64,000 nt of DNA from Thermodesulfobium acidiphilum. Its GTDB lineage: Bacteria > Thermodesulfobiota > Thermodesulfobiia > Thermodesulfobiales > Thermodesulfobiaceae. Shown piece after piece: positions 35,167 through 44,495 of the stretch. Position 1 is the stretch's first letter. Every line of letters begins with the position of its first letter. The stretch covers positions 1,499,001 to 1,563,000 of the forward strand of contig NZ_CP020921.1 in the NCBI RefSeq assembly GCF_003057965.1, read 5' to 3'. The notes beneath the pieces were generated by a model. The model made no database searches. It was given only the letters and a program-made list of their open reading frames with translations, and was not told the origin of the DNA. The position numbers and the translations under genes are program-made.

Positions 35167-36795
35167 CTATCCTAAAATTGCTTTGAGATCTTCATCAGGA
35201 GTTTTGATTGGAGCAATATTAAAGTTTTTCACCAACACATCAAGGACGTTTGGTGTTATAAAAGCAGGCAAAGATGGCCCTAGTTTTATATTTTTTATCC
35301 CAAGGTACAATAGACTCAGTAAAATTGCCACTGCTTTTTGCTCATACCATGAGAGTATCAAAGAAAGCGGCAAATCGTTAACCCCTACATTAAACGCTTT
35401 TGCCAAAGCATCAGCAAGTACTACTGCTGAATATGCATCATTACATTGCCCAACATCTATAAGTCTGGGAAGCCCATCAATTTCACCCAACTTTTTATCA
35501 AAAAATCTAAATTTCCCACAGGCAAGAGTCAATACAATGCAGTCTTCAGGTACTTTTTCTACAAATTCAGAATAATAAGATCTTCCTGGTTTTGCACCAT
35601 CACATCCTCCTACAAGGAAAAAGTGTCTTATTTTTTTGTTCTTCACAAGATCTACGACCTTTGAGGCTGCCAAAAGAAGCGTTTTCCTACCAAAACCAAC
35701 CATTACAGAACCATTATCGAGATCCTCTTCAAATCCTTCCATTTCAAGAGCTTTCTGAATAACTAAAGAATAGTCATAATTTGTGATGTGTTTAACGCCT
35801 GGCCAGGCTACCACACCTGTTGTAAAAATATTGTTAAAATAACTTTTTTGTGGCCTTTGAATACAGTTTGTAGTCATAACTATTGGGCCGGGGAAGTGAG
35901 GAAATTCTTTTATTTGATTTTGCCATGCAGTTCCAAAGTGCCCATAAAAATGAGGATATTTTTCTTTTAACAACGGATAACCATGAGTAGGAAGCATCTC
36001 GCCATGGGTATAAACATAAATGCCTTTGTCCTGACTTTGTTTCAAAATTTCTTCTAAATCTTTCAAATCGTGTCCTGAAACCAATATTGCCTTTCCTTTC
36101 TTGTGACCGAGAGGAACTGTTGTTGGGACAGGATCGCCATAAGTTTTTGTATTTGCTCTATCAAGAAGTTCCATAGCAAGAAGATTGTATTTCCCTACTT
36201 CGAGAGTTCTAGTCACCCAATCCTCTAAAGATATATCATTTCTCGTAAGATCAAAAAGGGTTCTAAACATATATTCATAGAGATCCTTGCTAGATTCTCC
36301 CAAAATCGCTGCGTGATCGGCATAAGCTGCTATGCCCTTTAAACCAAAAAGTATAGTATGTTTCAAGGCTCTCTTATCTGGATCTGTTTCTGGATCATTT
36401 TTTAATCCAAACTTTTTTCCTTGAGCTTCTAATTCTGGAATGTTGTTTGCAAACTTAAAGTTAGCAATATCAGGAAATTCAATTTCATGATTTTCGGTTA
36501 CAGCCTTTTTTAAATCATCTCTTTTCTTCTGCGCTAATTTGATCCACTCTTTCAATCTTTCTGGATCAAAATCTACATTTGTTAGTGTTGAAAATAATGC
36601 CTGACAAACAAAGTGTCCTAGCTTCTCATCTACATCTATTCCTACTTCTTTTGCACTTTGAATTACAGATGAAAGGCTTTCCAAAGAAAATATCAATAGA
36701 TCTTGCAAGCTGCTCGTAGTTTCATCTTTACCACAAACTCCCTGAATTTCACATCCTACCCCCTTTGCTGCTTGTTCACATTGATAACAAAACAT
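35167..36795 (-). CDS. hcp: Hybrid cluster protein (hydroxylamine/NO reductase)
   Basis: 542 aa. N-terminal cluster cysteines MFCYQCEQAAKGVGCEIQGVCGK (C3, C6, C15, C21). Hybrid-cluster ligands are seen around GHDLKDLEEIL, VMTTNCIQRP, GGCDGAKPGRSYY, LTLACGKFRF and DVGQCNDAYSAV. Reduces NO or hydroxylamine and mediates protein S-nitrosylation in other bacteria. Faces a Crp/Fnr gene with an FNR-type box between; no hcr reductase is adjacent. Confidence 0.96.
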   Translation of the reverse strand: MFCYQCEQAAKGVGCEIQGVCGKDETTSSLQDLLIFSLESLSSVIQSAKEVGIDVDEKLGHFVCQALFSTLTNVDFDPERLKEWIKLAQKKRDDLKKAVTENHEIEFPDIANFKFANNIPELEAQGKKFGLKNDPETDPDKRALKHTILFGLKGIAAYADHAAILGESSKDLYEYMFRTLFDLTRNDISLEDWVTRTLEVGKYNLLAMELLDRANTKTYGDPVPTTVPLGHKKGKAILVSGHDLKDLEEILKQSQDKGIYVYTHGEMLPTHGYPLLKEKYPHFYGHFGTAWQNQIKEFPHFPGPIVMTTNCIQRPQKSYFNNIFTTGVVAWPGVKHITNYDYSLVIQKALEMEGFEEDLDNGSVMVGFGRKTLLLAASKVVDLVKNKKIRHFFLVGGCDGAKPGRSYYSEFVEKVPEDCIVLTLACGKFRFFDKKLGEIDGLPRLIDVGQCNDAYSAVVLADALAKAFNVGVNDLPLSLILSWYEQKAVAILLSLLYLGIKNIKLGPSLPAFITPNVLDVLVKNFNIAPIKTPDEDLKAILG

Positions 36796-36870
36796 TATAA
36801 GTCACTCTCCTTCATTTATTTTTTTATCTTTTATCAAGAAATTAGGATAAAACTTTAAAGATAACAAATC

Positions 36871-36886
36871 ATTGATTTAGATCAAT
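36871..36886. promoter_or_regulatory. FNR-type binding site between hcp and Crp/Fnr gene
   Basis: ATTGAT-TTAG-ATCAAT includes a perfect TTGAT-N4-ATCAA dyad. The recognition helix of the adjacent regulator has ETLSR, close to FNR's E-x-x-S-R, which reads TTGAT. Confidence 0.8.
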
Positions 36887-36934
36887 ATAGTAAAATTATA
36901 TAGAAAACAATTATTTAAGGAGAACGTATAATTA

Positions 36935-37600
36935 ATGGATAAAATTCTTAGATCCAACGTTTTTTTTAAAAACTTAAGCAACGAAGACATAGCAAAAATT
37001 TTAAATATCTCTCATAAAATAGAACTAGATAATAACCAAATACTTTTTACTGAGGGAAGTCTGGCGTTAAACCTATTTATAGTTTTAAGTGGCAAAATGA
37101 AGGTTTTTAAAATTTCTCCATCCGGAAAAGAACAAATACTTCACATAATGACTTCTGGAGATTTGATTGCTGAAGCACCAATGTTTGCAGGACTTGATTA
37201 TCCTGCAAACGCCCAATGTATTGAGAAGTGCACTCTTTTAGCAATTGACAGAGAGGGCTTCAAAAATCTTATAATAAACAATCCAAATCTCACAATGAAC
37301 ATATTATCAGCTGTATCCTTTAGACTTAGAAATTTTACCTCTCTTATTGAAGCTTTGTCCTTAAAAGAAGTTTCTGGTAGATTAGCATCTTATCTTTTGT
37401 ACCAAAAAGAAGCTCAAAAAAGCTCAAAGATAGAATTGCCACTTACCAGAGCTGAACTCTCAAAATATTTTGGCACGATGCCCGAAACACTTTCAAGGAT
37501 ATTTACAAAATTTCAAAATCTAAATATTATCTCCACAAATAACAAGATTGTCACAATATTAGACGAAGAAGGTTTAAAAAAACAGGCATGGGGAATATAA
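36935..37600 (+). CDS. Crp/Fnr family regulator, HcpR-like by context
   Basis: 221 aa. Cyclic-nucleotide-binding fold (SLALNLFIVLSGKMKVFKIS, GDLIAEAPMF), long dimer helix, and a winged helix with LTRAELSKYFGTMPETLSRIF. It lacks an N-terminal FNR cysteine cluster. Divergent from hcp with an FNR box in the 139-base gap. In sulfate reducers a Crp/Fnr protein (HcpR) controls hcp and sulfate-reduction genes, so this is a likely counterpart; binding at the box is inferred. Confidence 0.88.
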   Translation: MDKILRSNVFFKNLSNEDIAKILNISHKIELDNNQILFTEGSLALNLFIVLSGKMKVFKISPSGKEQILHIMTSGDLIAEAPMFAGLDYPANAQCIEKCTLLAIDREGFKNLIINNPNLTMNILSAVSFRLRNFTSLIEALSLKEVSGRLASYLLYQKEAQKSSKIELPLTRAELSKYFGTMPETLSRIFTKFQNLNIISTNNKIVTILDEEGLKKQAWGI

Positions 37601-37612
37601 CTATTAGGTGCT

Positions 37613-38986
37613 CTATTTAAAGTTAATAATGCCTATAGAATTTAAAAATATTATAATAAGCAATATTGGCGTTATAGTTTTTAGAACAAAGAGATATATC
37701 TCAGTAGCAAATTTAAGTTTTAGAAAATTATTTGAAAATTCATCCAAAACTGCTTTACGGTTCATAATATATCCAACAAATATTGCAATAAAAAATCCAC
37801 CTATGGGTAATAAAATATTTGAAGAAATATAGTCATACCAATCAAAAAATCCCTTCCCAAAAAACTTTATAGAACCCAAAAGAGAATTGGCGTCAACTGA
37901 AAGAGCAGCAGTTGAACCTATTATTACGATTATTGTTGAGTTTACAATACTTGCAGCTTTTCTTGATATACCAAACTCTTCAGTATAGTATGCCACTAAC
38001 ACCTCTACAAGAGAGAGCATTGCAGTGGTAGCTGCAATTGAAGAGAGGAAGAAAAAAGCAATAAGCAAATAATTCCCCATGGGTATTTTTGAAAAAACAA
38101 GTGGAATTGTCATAAACAAGAGCCCAGGACCAGCTCCTGGCTGCATTCCAAAAGCAAAAACCGTAGGAAAGATAGCAAGTCCTGCCAAAATAGACACAAG
38201 AGTATCAGAAAAGGCAACTGAAAATGCTGTTCTAAAAAGATTGTTATCTTTTGTAAAATAGCTGCTATAAGTAACCATTGTGCCCATACCAAGAGAGAGT
38301 TTAAAGAACGAAAGCCCAAGTGCTGTCAAAATTGCAACGGCAGTTAGTTTTGAAAAATCAACGTTGAAAAGAAACTTAACCCCATCAAAAGCTCCCGGAA
38401 GAGTAAGTGCTCTAATATCACAAATTATGATCAACAAAAACAAAACTGGCATAAGCGTTTTGGTAACTCTTTCAATCCCTTTCTGAACGCCCATAATAAG
38501 AATCGATCCAACAGCTACCATAACAATTGACTGCCAGAGAATTGGCGTAAGAGGTCCTATTATAGTTTGAGTAAATTGAACCTTTGCGCTCTCCAAGGTA
38601 ATACCAACAAAATCCCCTCTTATAGATTTAAATAGGTAACAATAAACCCATCCAGCTACACAGCTATAAAAAAACATAATTAAATATGCAGCTATCACTC
38701 CCATAGTACCTACATGCTTCCACATTGTACCCGGAGCCAATTTCTTAAAAGCCCCAATTACGTTAGAACGGGTGTTTCTCCCAATGAAAAATTCGGCAAG
38801 CATTACAGGTATGCCGACAAATATAACGCAAAGAATATAAACTAATAAAAATGCTCCGCCTCCAAAAATGCCAGTCAAATAGGGAAATTTCCAAATGTTG
38901 CCTAATCCTACAGCAGATCCAAGTGCAGCAAAGAAAACAGCAATCCCAGAAGAAAACGTTTCTCTTTTTTTTGAACCTGAAGACAA
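37613..38986 (-). CDS. Sodium-dependent transporter, NSS (SNF) family
   Basis: 457 aa, about 11-12 membrane segments, TTG start after GGAAGGAG. Typical bacterial NSS opening: FFAALGSAVGLGNIWKFPYL, then GAFLLVYILCVIFVGIPVMLAEFFIGR. Imports an amino acid or amine with sodium; the ligand is not deducible. Confidence 0.93.
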   Translation of the reverse strand: MSSGSKKRETFSSGIAVFFAALGSAVGLGNIWKFPYLTGIFGGGAFLLVYILCVIFVGIPVMLAEFFIGRNTRSNVIGAFKKLAPGTMWKHVGTMGVIAAYLIMFFYSCVAGWVYCYLFKSIRGDFVGITLESAKVQFTQTIIGPLTPILWQSIVMVAVGSILIMGVQKGIERVTKTLMPVLFLLIIICDIRALTLPGAFDGVKFLFNVDFSKLTAVAILTALGLSFFKLSLGMGTMVTYSSYFTKDNNLFRTAFSVAFSDTLVSILAGLAIFPTVFAFGMQPGAGPGLLFMTIPLVFSKIPMGNYLLIAFFFLSSIAATTAMLSLVEVLVAYYTEEFGISRKAASIVNSTIIVIIGSTAALSVDANSLLGSIKFFGKGFFDWYDYISSNILLPIGGFFIAIFVGYIMNRKAVLDEFSNNFLKLKFATEIYLFVLKTITPILLIIIFLNSIGIINFK

Positions 38987-39023
38987 AACCTTTGCTCCTT
39001 CCTGTTTTAAAAAGTTGTTTTAA

Positions 39024-40013
39024 TTAGTTGTTAATCCTATCAAAATTTGGATTAAAGAGAATTAACAACAAGCCTAATATTATAGATGATATTAAACAGT
39101 AAACGCAAGCAGCTTTTACTATAAATATTTCAAGAATTGTCAGATAAATAGCAACAATAACAGCCAAAAAGGTAATCCAAAAAACTATTTTATTTAAATC
39201 AAAGTAAAATATTTTGTCTCTTTTTAAGATAAAAGAATTTATCCAGAAACCAAATAAACTAATAAATAACAATATCTCCAGTAATGCTAACGGAATTATG
39301 CCAAAAATATGAGAGAATGAACTTCTTTGCACCGTATTACAACCTGAAAATAATATACACACTCCAGAAGAATTGGTTGTTTCCAGATGAAATAAATAAA
39401 TAGAAATTAAGAGACCTATTAATATAAATACTAATGTTAAGAATTTTTTGATATATTTGAGAAAAATTGCATATTTCGTTAAATTCTTAAATTTAAACGT
39501 CAAAATTGAATATGAAGAGACTATTACCAAAAAGAAAAATGTAAAAATTGCAAAAGGCTTTCCTTCAGAATTTTCATTTTCAATTATATTAATATCTACA
39601 TATTTAGAAAACTCAGAGTGAAGTACTCTTTCAGGAAAAGGTATGCCGCCATGATTAATACCATCCTGAATTAAATCTGGCAAATCTTTTTTTATTTCAT
39701 CGGTTCCTATTAATACCCTGTTACCTATAATCATAAAGGGAACTCCAACATCGCTTTTCTTAATACCATATTCAGCTGCTAAATTATAAAAAGGTTTCAC
39801 CTGACTCTCTTTGTAAAGCATTATATAAGTAATCAACAATCTATCTTTAAATTTTTCCTGAATTGGAGGAAGTACATTTTCTATTACGTCATGACAGTGA
39901 GGGCATGTTGGACTCCAAAAAAGAACTACATTGACTTTGTTTGAGGCATAAGCATACCCTGTTTTAAAACATAAAGAAAATAATACAATTAGAAATAATA
40001 TCCTCGATTTAAT
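39024..40013 (-). CDS. Thioredoxin-VKOR fusion (periplasmic disulfide system)
   Basis: 329 aa if started at the ATT on the minus strand at 40013, which has GGAGG 7 bases before it; no ATG, GTG or TTG occurs in frame until 39839, which would remove the signal peptide and active site. The leader ILFLIVLFSLCFKTGYAYA is followed by a thioredoxin-like VLFWSPTCPHCHDVI (C37, C40), then a VKOR core with SSGVCILFSGCNTVQ and the redox pair in AACVYCLISS. It should form or reoxidise disulfides outside the membrane. Confidence 0.85.
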   Translation of the reverse strand: MKSRILFLIVLFSLCFKTGYAYASNKVNVVLFWSPTCPHCHDVIENVLPPIQEKFKDRLLITYIMLYKESQVKPFYNLAAEYGIKKSDVGVPFMIIGNRVLIGTDEIKKDLPDLIQDGINHGGIPFPERVLHSEFSKYVDINIIENENSEGKPFAIFTFFFLVIVSSYSILTFKFKNLTKYAIFLKYIKKFLTLVFILIGLLISIYLFHLETTNSSGVCILFSGCNTVQRSSFSHIFGIIPLALLEILLFISLFGFWINSFILKRDKIFYFDLNKIVFWITFLAVIVAIYLTILEIFIVKAACVYCLISSIILGLLLILFNPNFDRINN

Positions 40014-40075
40014 AAAGCTTCCTCCAACAAAGAATTAAGTAAATATAACACATTTTTATAAAAAAGTATAAAAAC

Positions 40076-40101
40076 GGCAGGAGAAAAATACTTCTCCTGC
40101 C
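40076..40101 (-). terminator. Terminator of cstA
   Basis: 10-bp perfect stem (40076-40085 with 40092-40101) followed on the minus strand by GTTTTTATACTTTTTTAT. Confidence 0.85.
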
Positions 40102-40112
40102 AAAAATAACTA

Positions 40113-41993
40113 TTAATCGCTTGTAGATTTTACAGCGTCAGATCCCGAAAGTATCTTTAACCAAACTCTTATTGAATCGAAAAGTACCCATATTCCCATA
40201 GCAAGGAGTAATATTGACAAAAATGCGTTAATTACTCCTGCTACATTCCCCTTCTGTGCCATCGGCAAGAATATATTGGCAAAATTCATCCATGCTGCAG
40301 TAAATGTGATCGTTACCATAAAGGCACCAGGGATCATTGTGACCAAAGAATAAGATATCTTTCTTGTTCTTCTTAAAATTTCAGTAGTAGCAATCAAGAG
40401 CGCAAGACAGGCCAAAAGCTGGTTTGATGCACCAAACATAGGCCATATGGTGGAAACATTGCCAGAGTAAAGAAGGTAGCCCCAGAAAAACGAAACCAAA
40501 AAACCAGTTAACACAATACCGAAATTCCAGTGTATATCTTTGAATTTTGGAACAAATATACCCAAAAATTCTTGTAAAAGATATCTTCCAACCCTTGTAC
40601 CCGCATCTACTGCAGATAATATAAACATTGCCTCAAACATAATTATAAAGTGATACCAATAACCCATCATACCAGTAAGAAACGGAACATTATCGAAAAT
40701 ATAAGCTATACCTGCTGCAAGAGAAACAGCACCACCCGGTCTACCTACAAGATTTTCTCCTACCAATTGAGAAATATAAGCAACTTGCTGGGTATGCATA
40801 CCAAGTTTCTGAAAAACAGCAGGTGCAGTATTTATAGCAAAATAGTCTCCTACAGGCAACACACAAGCAGCAATTAAAGCAAGGGCAGCAACAAAGCTTT
40901 CCATTATCATTGCGCCATACCCAATAAATCTTGCATCAGTTTCACAACTCAGCATTTTCGGTGTAGTACCAGTTCCAACCATACAGTGAAAACCAGATAT
41001 AGCGCCACAAGCTATTGTTATAAATAAATATGGGAATAGTGGACCCGGAATGATTGGACCTCCTCCACTTATAAATTTAGTGAATGGCGGCATTTGTAGC
41101 ATTGGATGAGCTATTAATACTCCCAGAGCAATCGCCACTGCTACACCTATCTTCATATAACTGGACAAATAGTCTCTTGGCAAAAGAAGCATCCAAACTG
41201 GAAGTACAGATGCAAAAAAAGCGTAAGTTGGAAGCAAAATTTTCATTGTTTGTTCGCTATAAGTAAAGTATTTCGCAAACTCTGTACCAGGCACAATACT
41301 CCCAAGCCATGTTGCAACAAACAATAATATAACTCCAATTAAAGAGGCTTCACCTATTTTTCCAGGTCTAAAATGAAACATCCAAAACCCCATCAGAAAT
41401 GCAATTGGAATTGTTAGACCTACAGTAACTGTCCCCCAGGGAGAACCCTTGAGAGCATTTACTACCGCAATGCTTAAACCAGCAAGAGTGAGAACCATTA
41501 TAAGAAATATTGCAAGTGACATTACTCTACCAGTAGGAGTAGAGATTTCTTTTCTAGCAATTTCTGCAATAGACAAACCGCCCTGTCTTACAGATAAGAC
41601 TAAAACAACAAAATCATGTGTAGCACCAGCTATCACAGCACCTAAAACGATCCAAAGAAGTCCAGGCATAAAGCCCCACTGCGCAGCAAGAACCGGTCCA
41701 ATCAATGGCCCTGCTCCTGCAATAGCCGCAAATTGATGCCCAAATAAAACATATTTATTTGTGGGCACATAATCTCTTCCGTCATTAATTTTACAGGCAG
41801 GCGTCTCTCTACCCGCATCTAAGCACATTACTTTGGCAGCGAGCCAGGCACTGTAATATCTATATCCAACCGCCCATAAACAGAATCCAAAAACCAGAAG
41901 TAAAATTGCGCTTGGAACACTCATAAGAAAAGAAAGAGCAAATAAAGCAAGTGCACAAAGTAAAACAACAGGCAAAACTACACTCATTTTCAT
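40113..41993 (-). CDS. cstA: CstA family peptide/pyruvate transporter
   Basis: 626 aa, about 16-18 membrane segments. Strong CstA motifs: DGRDYVPTNKYVLFGHQFAAIAGAGPLIGPVLAAQWG, SGFHCMVGTGTTPKML and FGASNQLLACLALL. CstA/YjiY/BtsT relatives import pyruvate or peptides. Ends at its own terminator. Confidence 0.95.
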   Translation of the reverse strand: MKMSVVLPVVLLCALALFALSFLMSVPSAILLLVFGFCLWAVGYRYYSAWLAAKVMCLDAGRETPACKINDGRDYVPTNKYVLFGHQFAAIAGAGPLIGPVLAAQWGFMPGLLWIVLGAVIAGATHDFVVLVLSVRQGGLSIAEIARKEISTPTGRVMSLAIFLIMVLTLAGLSIAVVNALKGSPWGTVTVGLTIPIAFLMGFWMFHFRPGKIGEASLIGVILLFVATWLGSIVPGTEFAKYFTYSEQTMKILLPTYAFFASVLPVWMLLLPRDYLSSYMKIGVAVAIALGVLIAHPMLQMPPFTKFISGGGPIIPGPLFPYLFITIACGAISGFHCMVGTGTTPKMLSCETDARFIGYGAMIMESFVAALALIAACVLPVGDYFAINTAPAVFQKLGMHTQQVAYISQLVGENLVGRPGGAVSLAAGIAYIFDNVPFLTGMMGYWYHFIIMFEAMFILSAVDAGTRVGRYLLQEFLGIFVPKFKDIHWNFGIVLTGFLVSFFWGYLLYSGNVSTIWPMFGASNQLLACLALLIATTEILRRTRKISYSLVTMIPGAFMVTITFTAAWMNFANIFLPMAQKGNVAGVINAFLSILLLAMGIWVLFDSIRVWLKILSGSDAVKSTSD

Positions 41994-42167
41994 ATTCTAT
42001 TACCCCCATCTTTTTTATAAAACTAATATCAAAAAAATTTTGTGAGCATTTTCCACCCTCTTTCTATAAAATTCTCTATTTAACATTATACAAAGTATTT
42101 TCTAAAATAATAAATTGATAAGAATATTCTGAATTATCTTATATATCTTTTCTAATAATAATAAAAA

Positions 42168-42191
42168 AAGAGGAAGATTTCTCTTCCTCTT
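42168..42191 (-). terminator. Terminator of the 67-aa gene
   Basis: 9-bp stem (42168-42176 with 42183-42191), then TTTTTTATTATTATT on the minus strand. Confidence 0.75.
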
Positions 42192-42212
42192 AAGAGAAAA
42201 ACTTTAAACTAT

Positions 42213-42416
42213 TTAGACTAAATTACTATTTTGCACAGTATTTGTTTTTGAGCGTAAGTTTGAAGTATTACTGCTTTCTTTTAACGGTTTAGAGTTTTGC
42301 GTTAGTTTGGATACCTGTTGGTTTACCATTGTTTCAAAAAGACTCGCCTTTTTATTGGGTGCTGTATTTTGTGTAATATTCGGTAGAGATCCAGAATCAA
42401 TTTTGTTAAGGGCCAT
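42213..42416 (-). CDS. Small polar protein, 67 aa, unknown
   Basis: From ATG 42416 with GGGAGTGAG ahead (the GTG at 42425 is part of that site). Rich in Asn, Ser, Thr, Gln and Lys, no hydrophobic stretch, probably disordered (VSKLTQNSKPLKESSNTSNL). Own terminator makes it a credible single-gene unit. Not recognised; an anti-sigma FlgM-like or flagellar-type small protein is only a guess. Confidence 0.6.
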   Translation of the reverse strand: MALNKIDSGSLPNITQNTAPNKKASLFETMVNQQVSKLTQNSKPLKESSNTSNLRSKTNTVQNSNLV

Positions 42417-42481
42417 TTCTCTCACTCCCTTTTAGTTTAATATTATTATTTATATTATACTACAAAGAGTATCAAAGCCTT

Positions 42482-43513
42482 TTATACTCCTGGGAGATTT
42501 ATTGCGAAAAAGCCCTTTAATATATATCCAAATCCTACATATACTGCAAGAACTCCAAAAAGAATATAAAGAAAATTCATTGGCAAATACTTCTGTGTCT
42601 TAGGACCAATATATGCTCCAATTAGTATTCCTGCCATGCCTATAAGAATTGGTGGAGCTATCTTTATGCCAAACATTAACCAACCTACTATTGTTGAAAG
42701 CATGCCAAGGGTTACTGCCATTACAGATGCGCCTGGAACAATATAGAAGGGAAGTCCAAGAACTATTGAGAGGAATGGAACATAAAGAAATCCTCCTCCT
42801 ACACCAGCAACAGCAGATATAAATCCTACCACTACGCCAAACAAAAAAGGTCCGAAGTTTTTTACTTTGAAGTGTTCTCCAAAGAAGTCAAATTCTACTG
42901 CTGCTAATCCAAGCTTTAGGTTTTCAATACCTTTTAATTCACTAAGACGTCCTTCAGCTTTTAACTTCTTTACTTCCTCCTGGAATCTTTTTGCGGCATC
43001 TTTACCTTTGCTCTTTGTCTTTGCTGCAAAGGGGGTTACCTGATAAAACATAAATATAGACACAAGAAGCGTAAGACAACCAAATATGCCTATAACGCTT
43101 GACATGTTTAGCTTTCCACCTGTAAGCCATACCCCCGCTTGAGCTCCTAATACGCTGCCAATACCCATAGCAAGACCAGCAGTCCAGATCAGTCTCTTGT
43201 TCAAAAACCACTGTATGGTACCCATAGTAGTGTTTACGCTTGTAATAAGTGAGTTAGATAACCTTATATTATCTGACAAATACTTACCTGAATCTATTTC
43301 TTTACCACCAACTGAAGCCTTTATGCCTTTTAAAGAACTAGCCTTTGCACCAAGACCCAATACAGAAATATGGCCAAAACCTGCCATAATACCCCCAAAA
43401 GCACCTACAGTTGCCATAATCCAACCGTTCCAAATTGACCAAAGAAAATATACTACTGCATCAATCTGAACCTTTTGATCACCAATTTGAAGCCAATCTA
43501 CTGGAAAGATCAT
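42482..43513 (-). CDS. TSUP (TauE/SafE) family permease, third copy
   Basis: 343 aa. Two TSUP halves: MAGFGHISVLGLGAKAS near the start, then AVAGVGGGFLYVPFLSIVLGLP and GWLMFGIKIAPPILIGMAGILIGAYIGPK. A large soluble loop (KSKGKDAAKRFQEEVKKLKA) separates them. It stands alone, without the small membrane partner or UspA found with the other two copies. Confidence 0.88.
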   Translation of the reverse strand: MIFPVDWLQIGDQKVQIDAVVYFLWSIWNGWIMATVGAFGGIMAGFGHISVLGLGAKASSLKGIKASVGGKEIDSGKYLSDNIRLSNSLITSVNTTMGTIQWFLNKRLIWTAGLAMGIGSVLGAQAGVWLTGGKLNMSSVIGIFGCLTLLVSIFMFYQVTPFAAKTKSKGKDAAKRFQEEVKKLKAEGRLSELKGIENLKLGLAAVEFDFFGEHFKVKNFGPFLFGVVVGFISAVAGVGGGFLYVPFLSIVLGLPFYIVPGASVMAVTLGMLSTIVGWLMFGIKIAPPILIGMAGILIGAYIGPKTQKYLPMNFLYILFGVLAVYVGFGYILKGFFAINLPGV

Positions 43514-43553
43514 ATTGCCTCCTTTCTAAGATATTATAAATTTTGATAAAGAA

Positions 43554-44342
43554 CTAATTAGCAACTTCTCCCTTTCTAAATACTATTAATGGACAATTTT
43601 TACAAACATCTGAACCAGGAAATTCATCTCCAGGTCTTACTATAGATACGCTCCCATACTTTTCAATTCTCTCATTGAACCAGGAAACCAAATCTTTTAT
43701 ATCTTCGCCAGGAATTACTACGTTAGTCTCGCCTCTCTCAGTCTTACCAGCGTTATAACTACCACTGCAAGCGGGATGTGTTGAAGCAAGTTTCGTATTA
43801 TAAACATAAACATTACCAGCACAAGCTGCAGAGTTCATCGTAACATTCGGTTTCATTGGATGAATATCTCTTAGTGCCATCCAACCCACGCTAAGTTGAT
43901 AAGCTTGCATATTATCACAATAGAAATGAACGACATCTGGGTCAAAATAGGTTTTTCCAAGAGGAGAAACTACAATCGCCTTTAATTTTCCTTCTTCTAA
44001 TCGTGGCTTAGAAAGAAGAAATTTTTCAGCCTGTTTCATATCTCTTACATACTTTAAATGACTCTTTACCTCTGCCTCATCAAAACCCTTCCACCCAAAT
44101 ACATACGCTGCATTAGAACAACCCAAAGCTTCTTTTTCCTGCAGAACTGTAATCCCTTTCATTCTTGGCCCAATTTCTGCCTGACAAAAGGTAAGAGGCT
44201 TATTTGGCACGTAATAATCCTTTACATTTTTTTTAAAATCCTGTAATTCTTCATCTTTAAAAATAAATTTCACAGCTACAGGAAAATGCATAAACCTAAA
44301 TTCTTTCATAAGAAAGTCTTGAATCTCAGAATAGTTTTTCAT
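43554..44342 (-). CDS. DUF169 family protein
   Basis: 262 aa from ATG 44342, preceded by AGGAGGG; the longer frame to 44411 has no ribosome site. Typical features: HFPVAVKFIF, KPLTFCQAEIGPRMKG, CSNAAYVFGW, NSAACAGNVYVYNTKLASTHPACSGSY and a final CKNCPLIVF. Conserved cysteines suggest metal or cluster binding. Common in anaerobes and of unknown function. Divergent from a Crp/Fnr regulator. Confidence 0.85.
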   Translation of the reverse strand: MKNYSEIQDFLMKEFRFMHFPVAVKFIFKDEELQDFKKNVKDYYVPNKPLTFCQAEIGPRMKGITVLQEKEALGCSNAAYVFGWKGFDEAEVKSHLKYVRDMKQAEKFLLSKPRLEEGKLKAIVVSPLGKTYFDPDVVHFYCDNMQAYQLSVGWMALRDIHPMKPNVTMNSAACAGNVYVYNTKLASTHPACSGSYNAGKTERGETNVVIPGEDIKDLVSWFNERIEKYGSVSIVRPGDEFPGSDVCKNCPLIVFRKGEVAN

Positions 44343-44442
44343 AATCCCTCCTAATTTATTAATATGCTTAATATATAAATTATTATTTTTTATAAAAAAT
44401 TTTTCAGTCATATCTATTGCTAAAAAATGTCATCTATATTAC

Positions 44443-44458
44443 ACTATAATTGTATAGT
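44443..44458. promoter_or_regulatory. ACTATA-ATTG-TATAGT dyad in divergent region
   Basis: 6-bp inverted arms with a 4-base spacer, overlapping a TATAAT-like box, between the DUF169 and Crp/Fnr genes. A possible site for that regulator; it differs from the TTGAT type near hcp. Confidence 0.45.
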
Positions 44459-44495
44459 AAAATATATTTATAGACTTAATTAAGAGGGAGATAAT

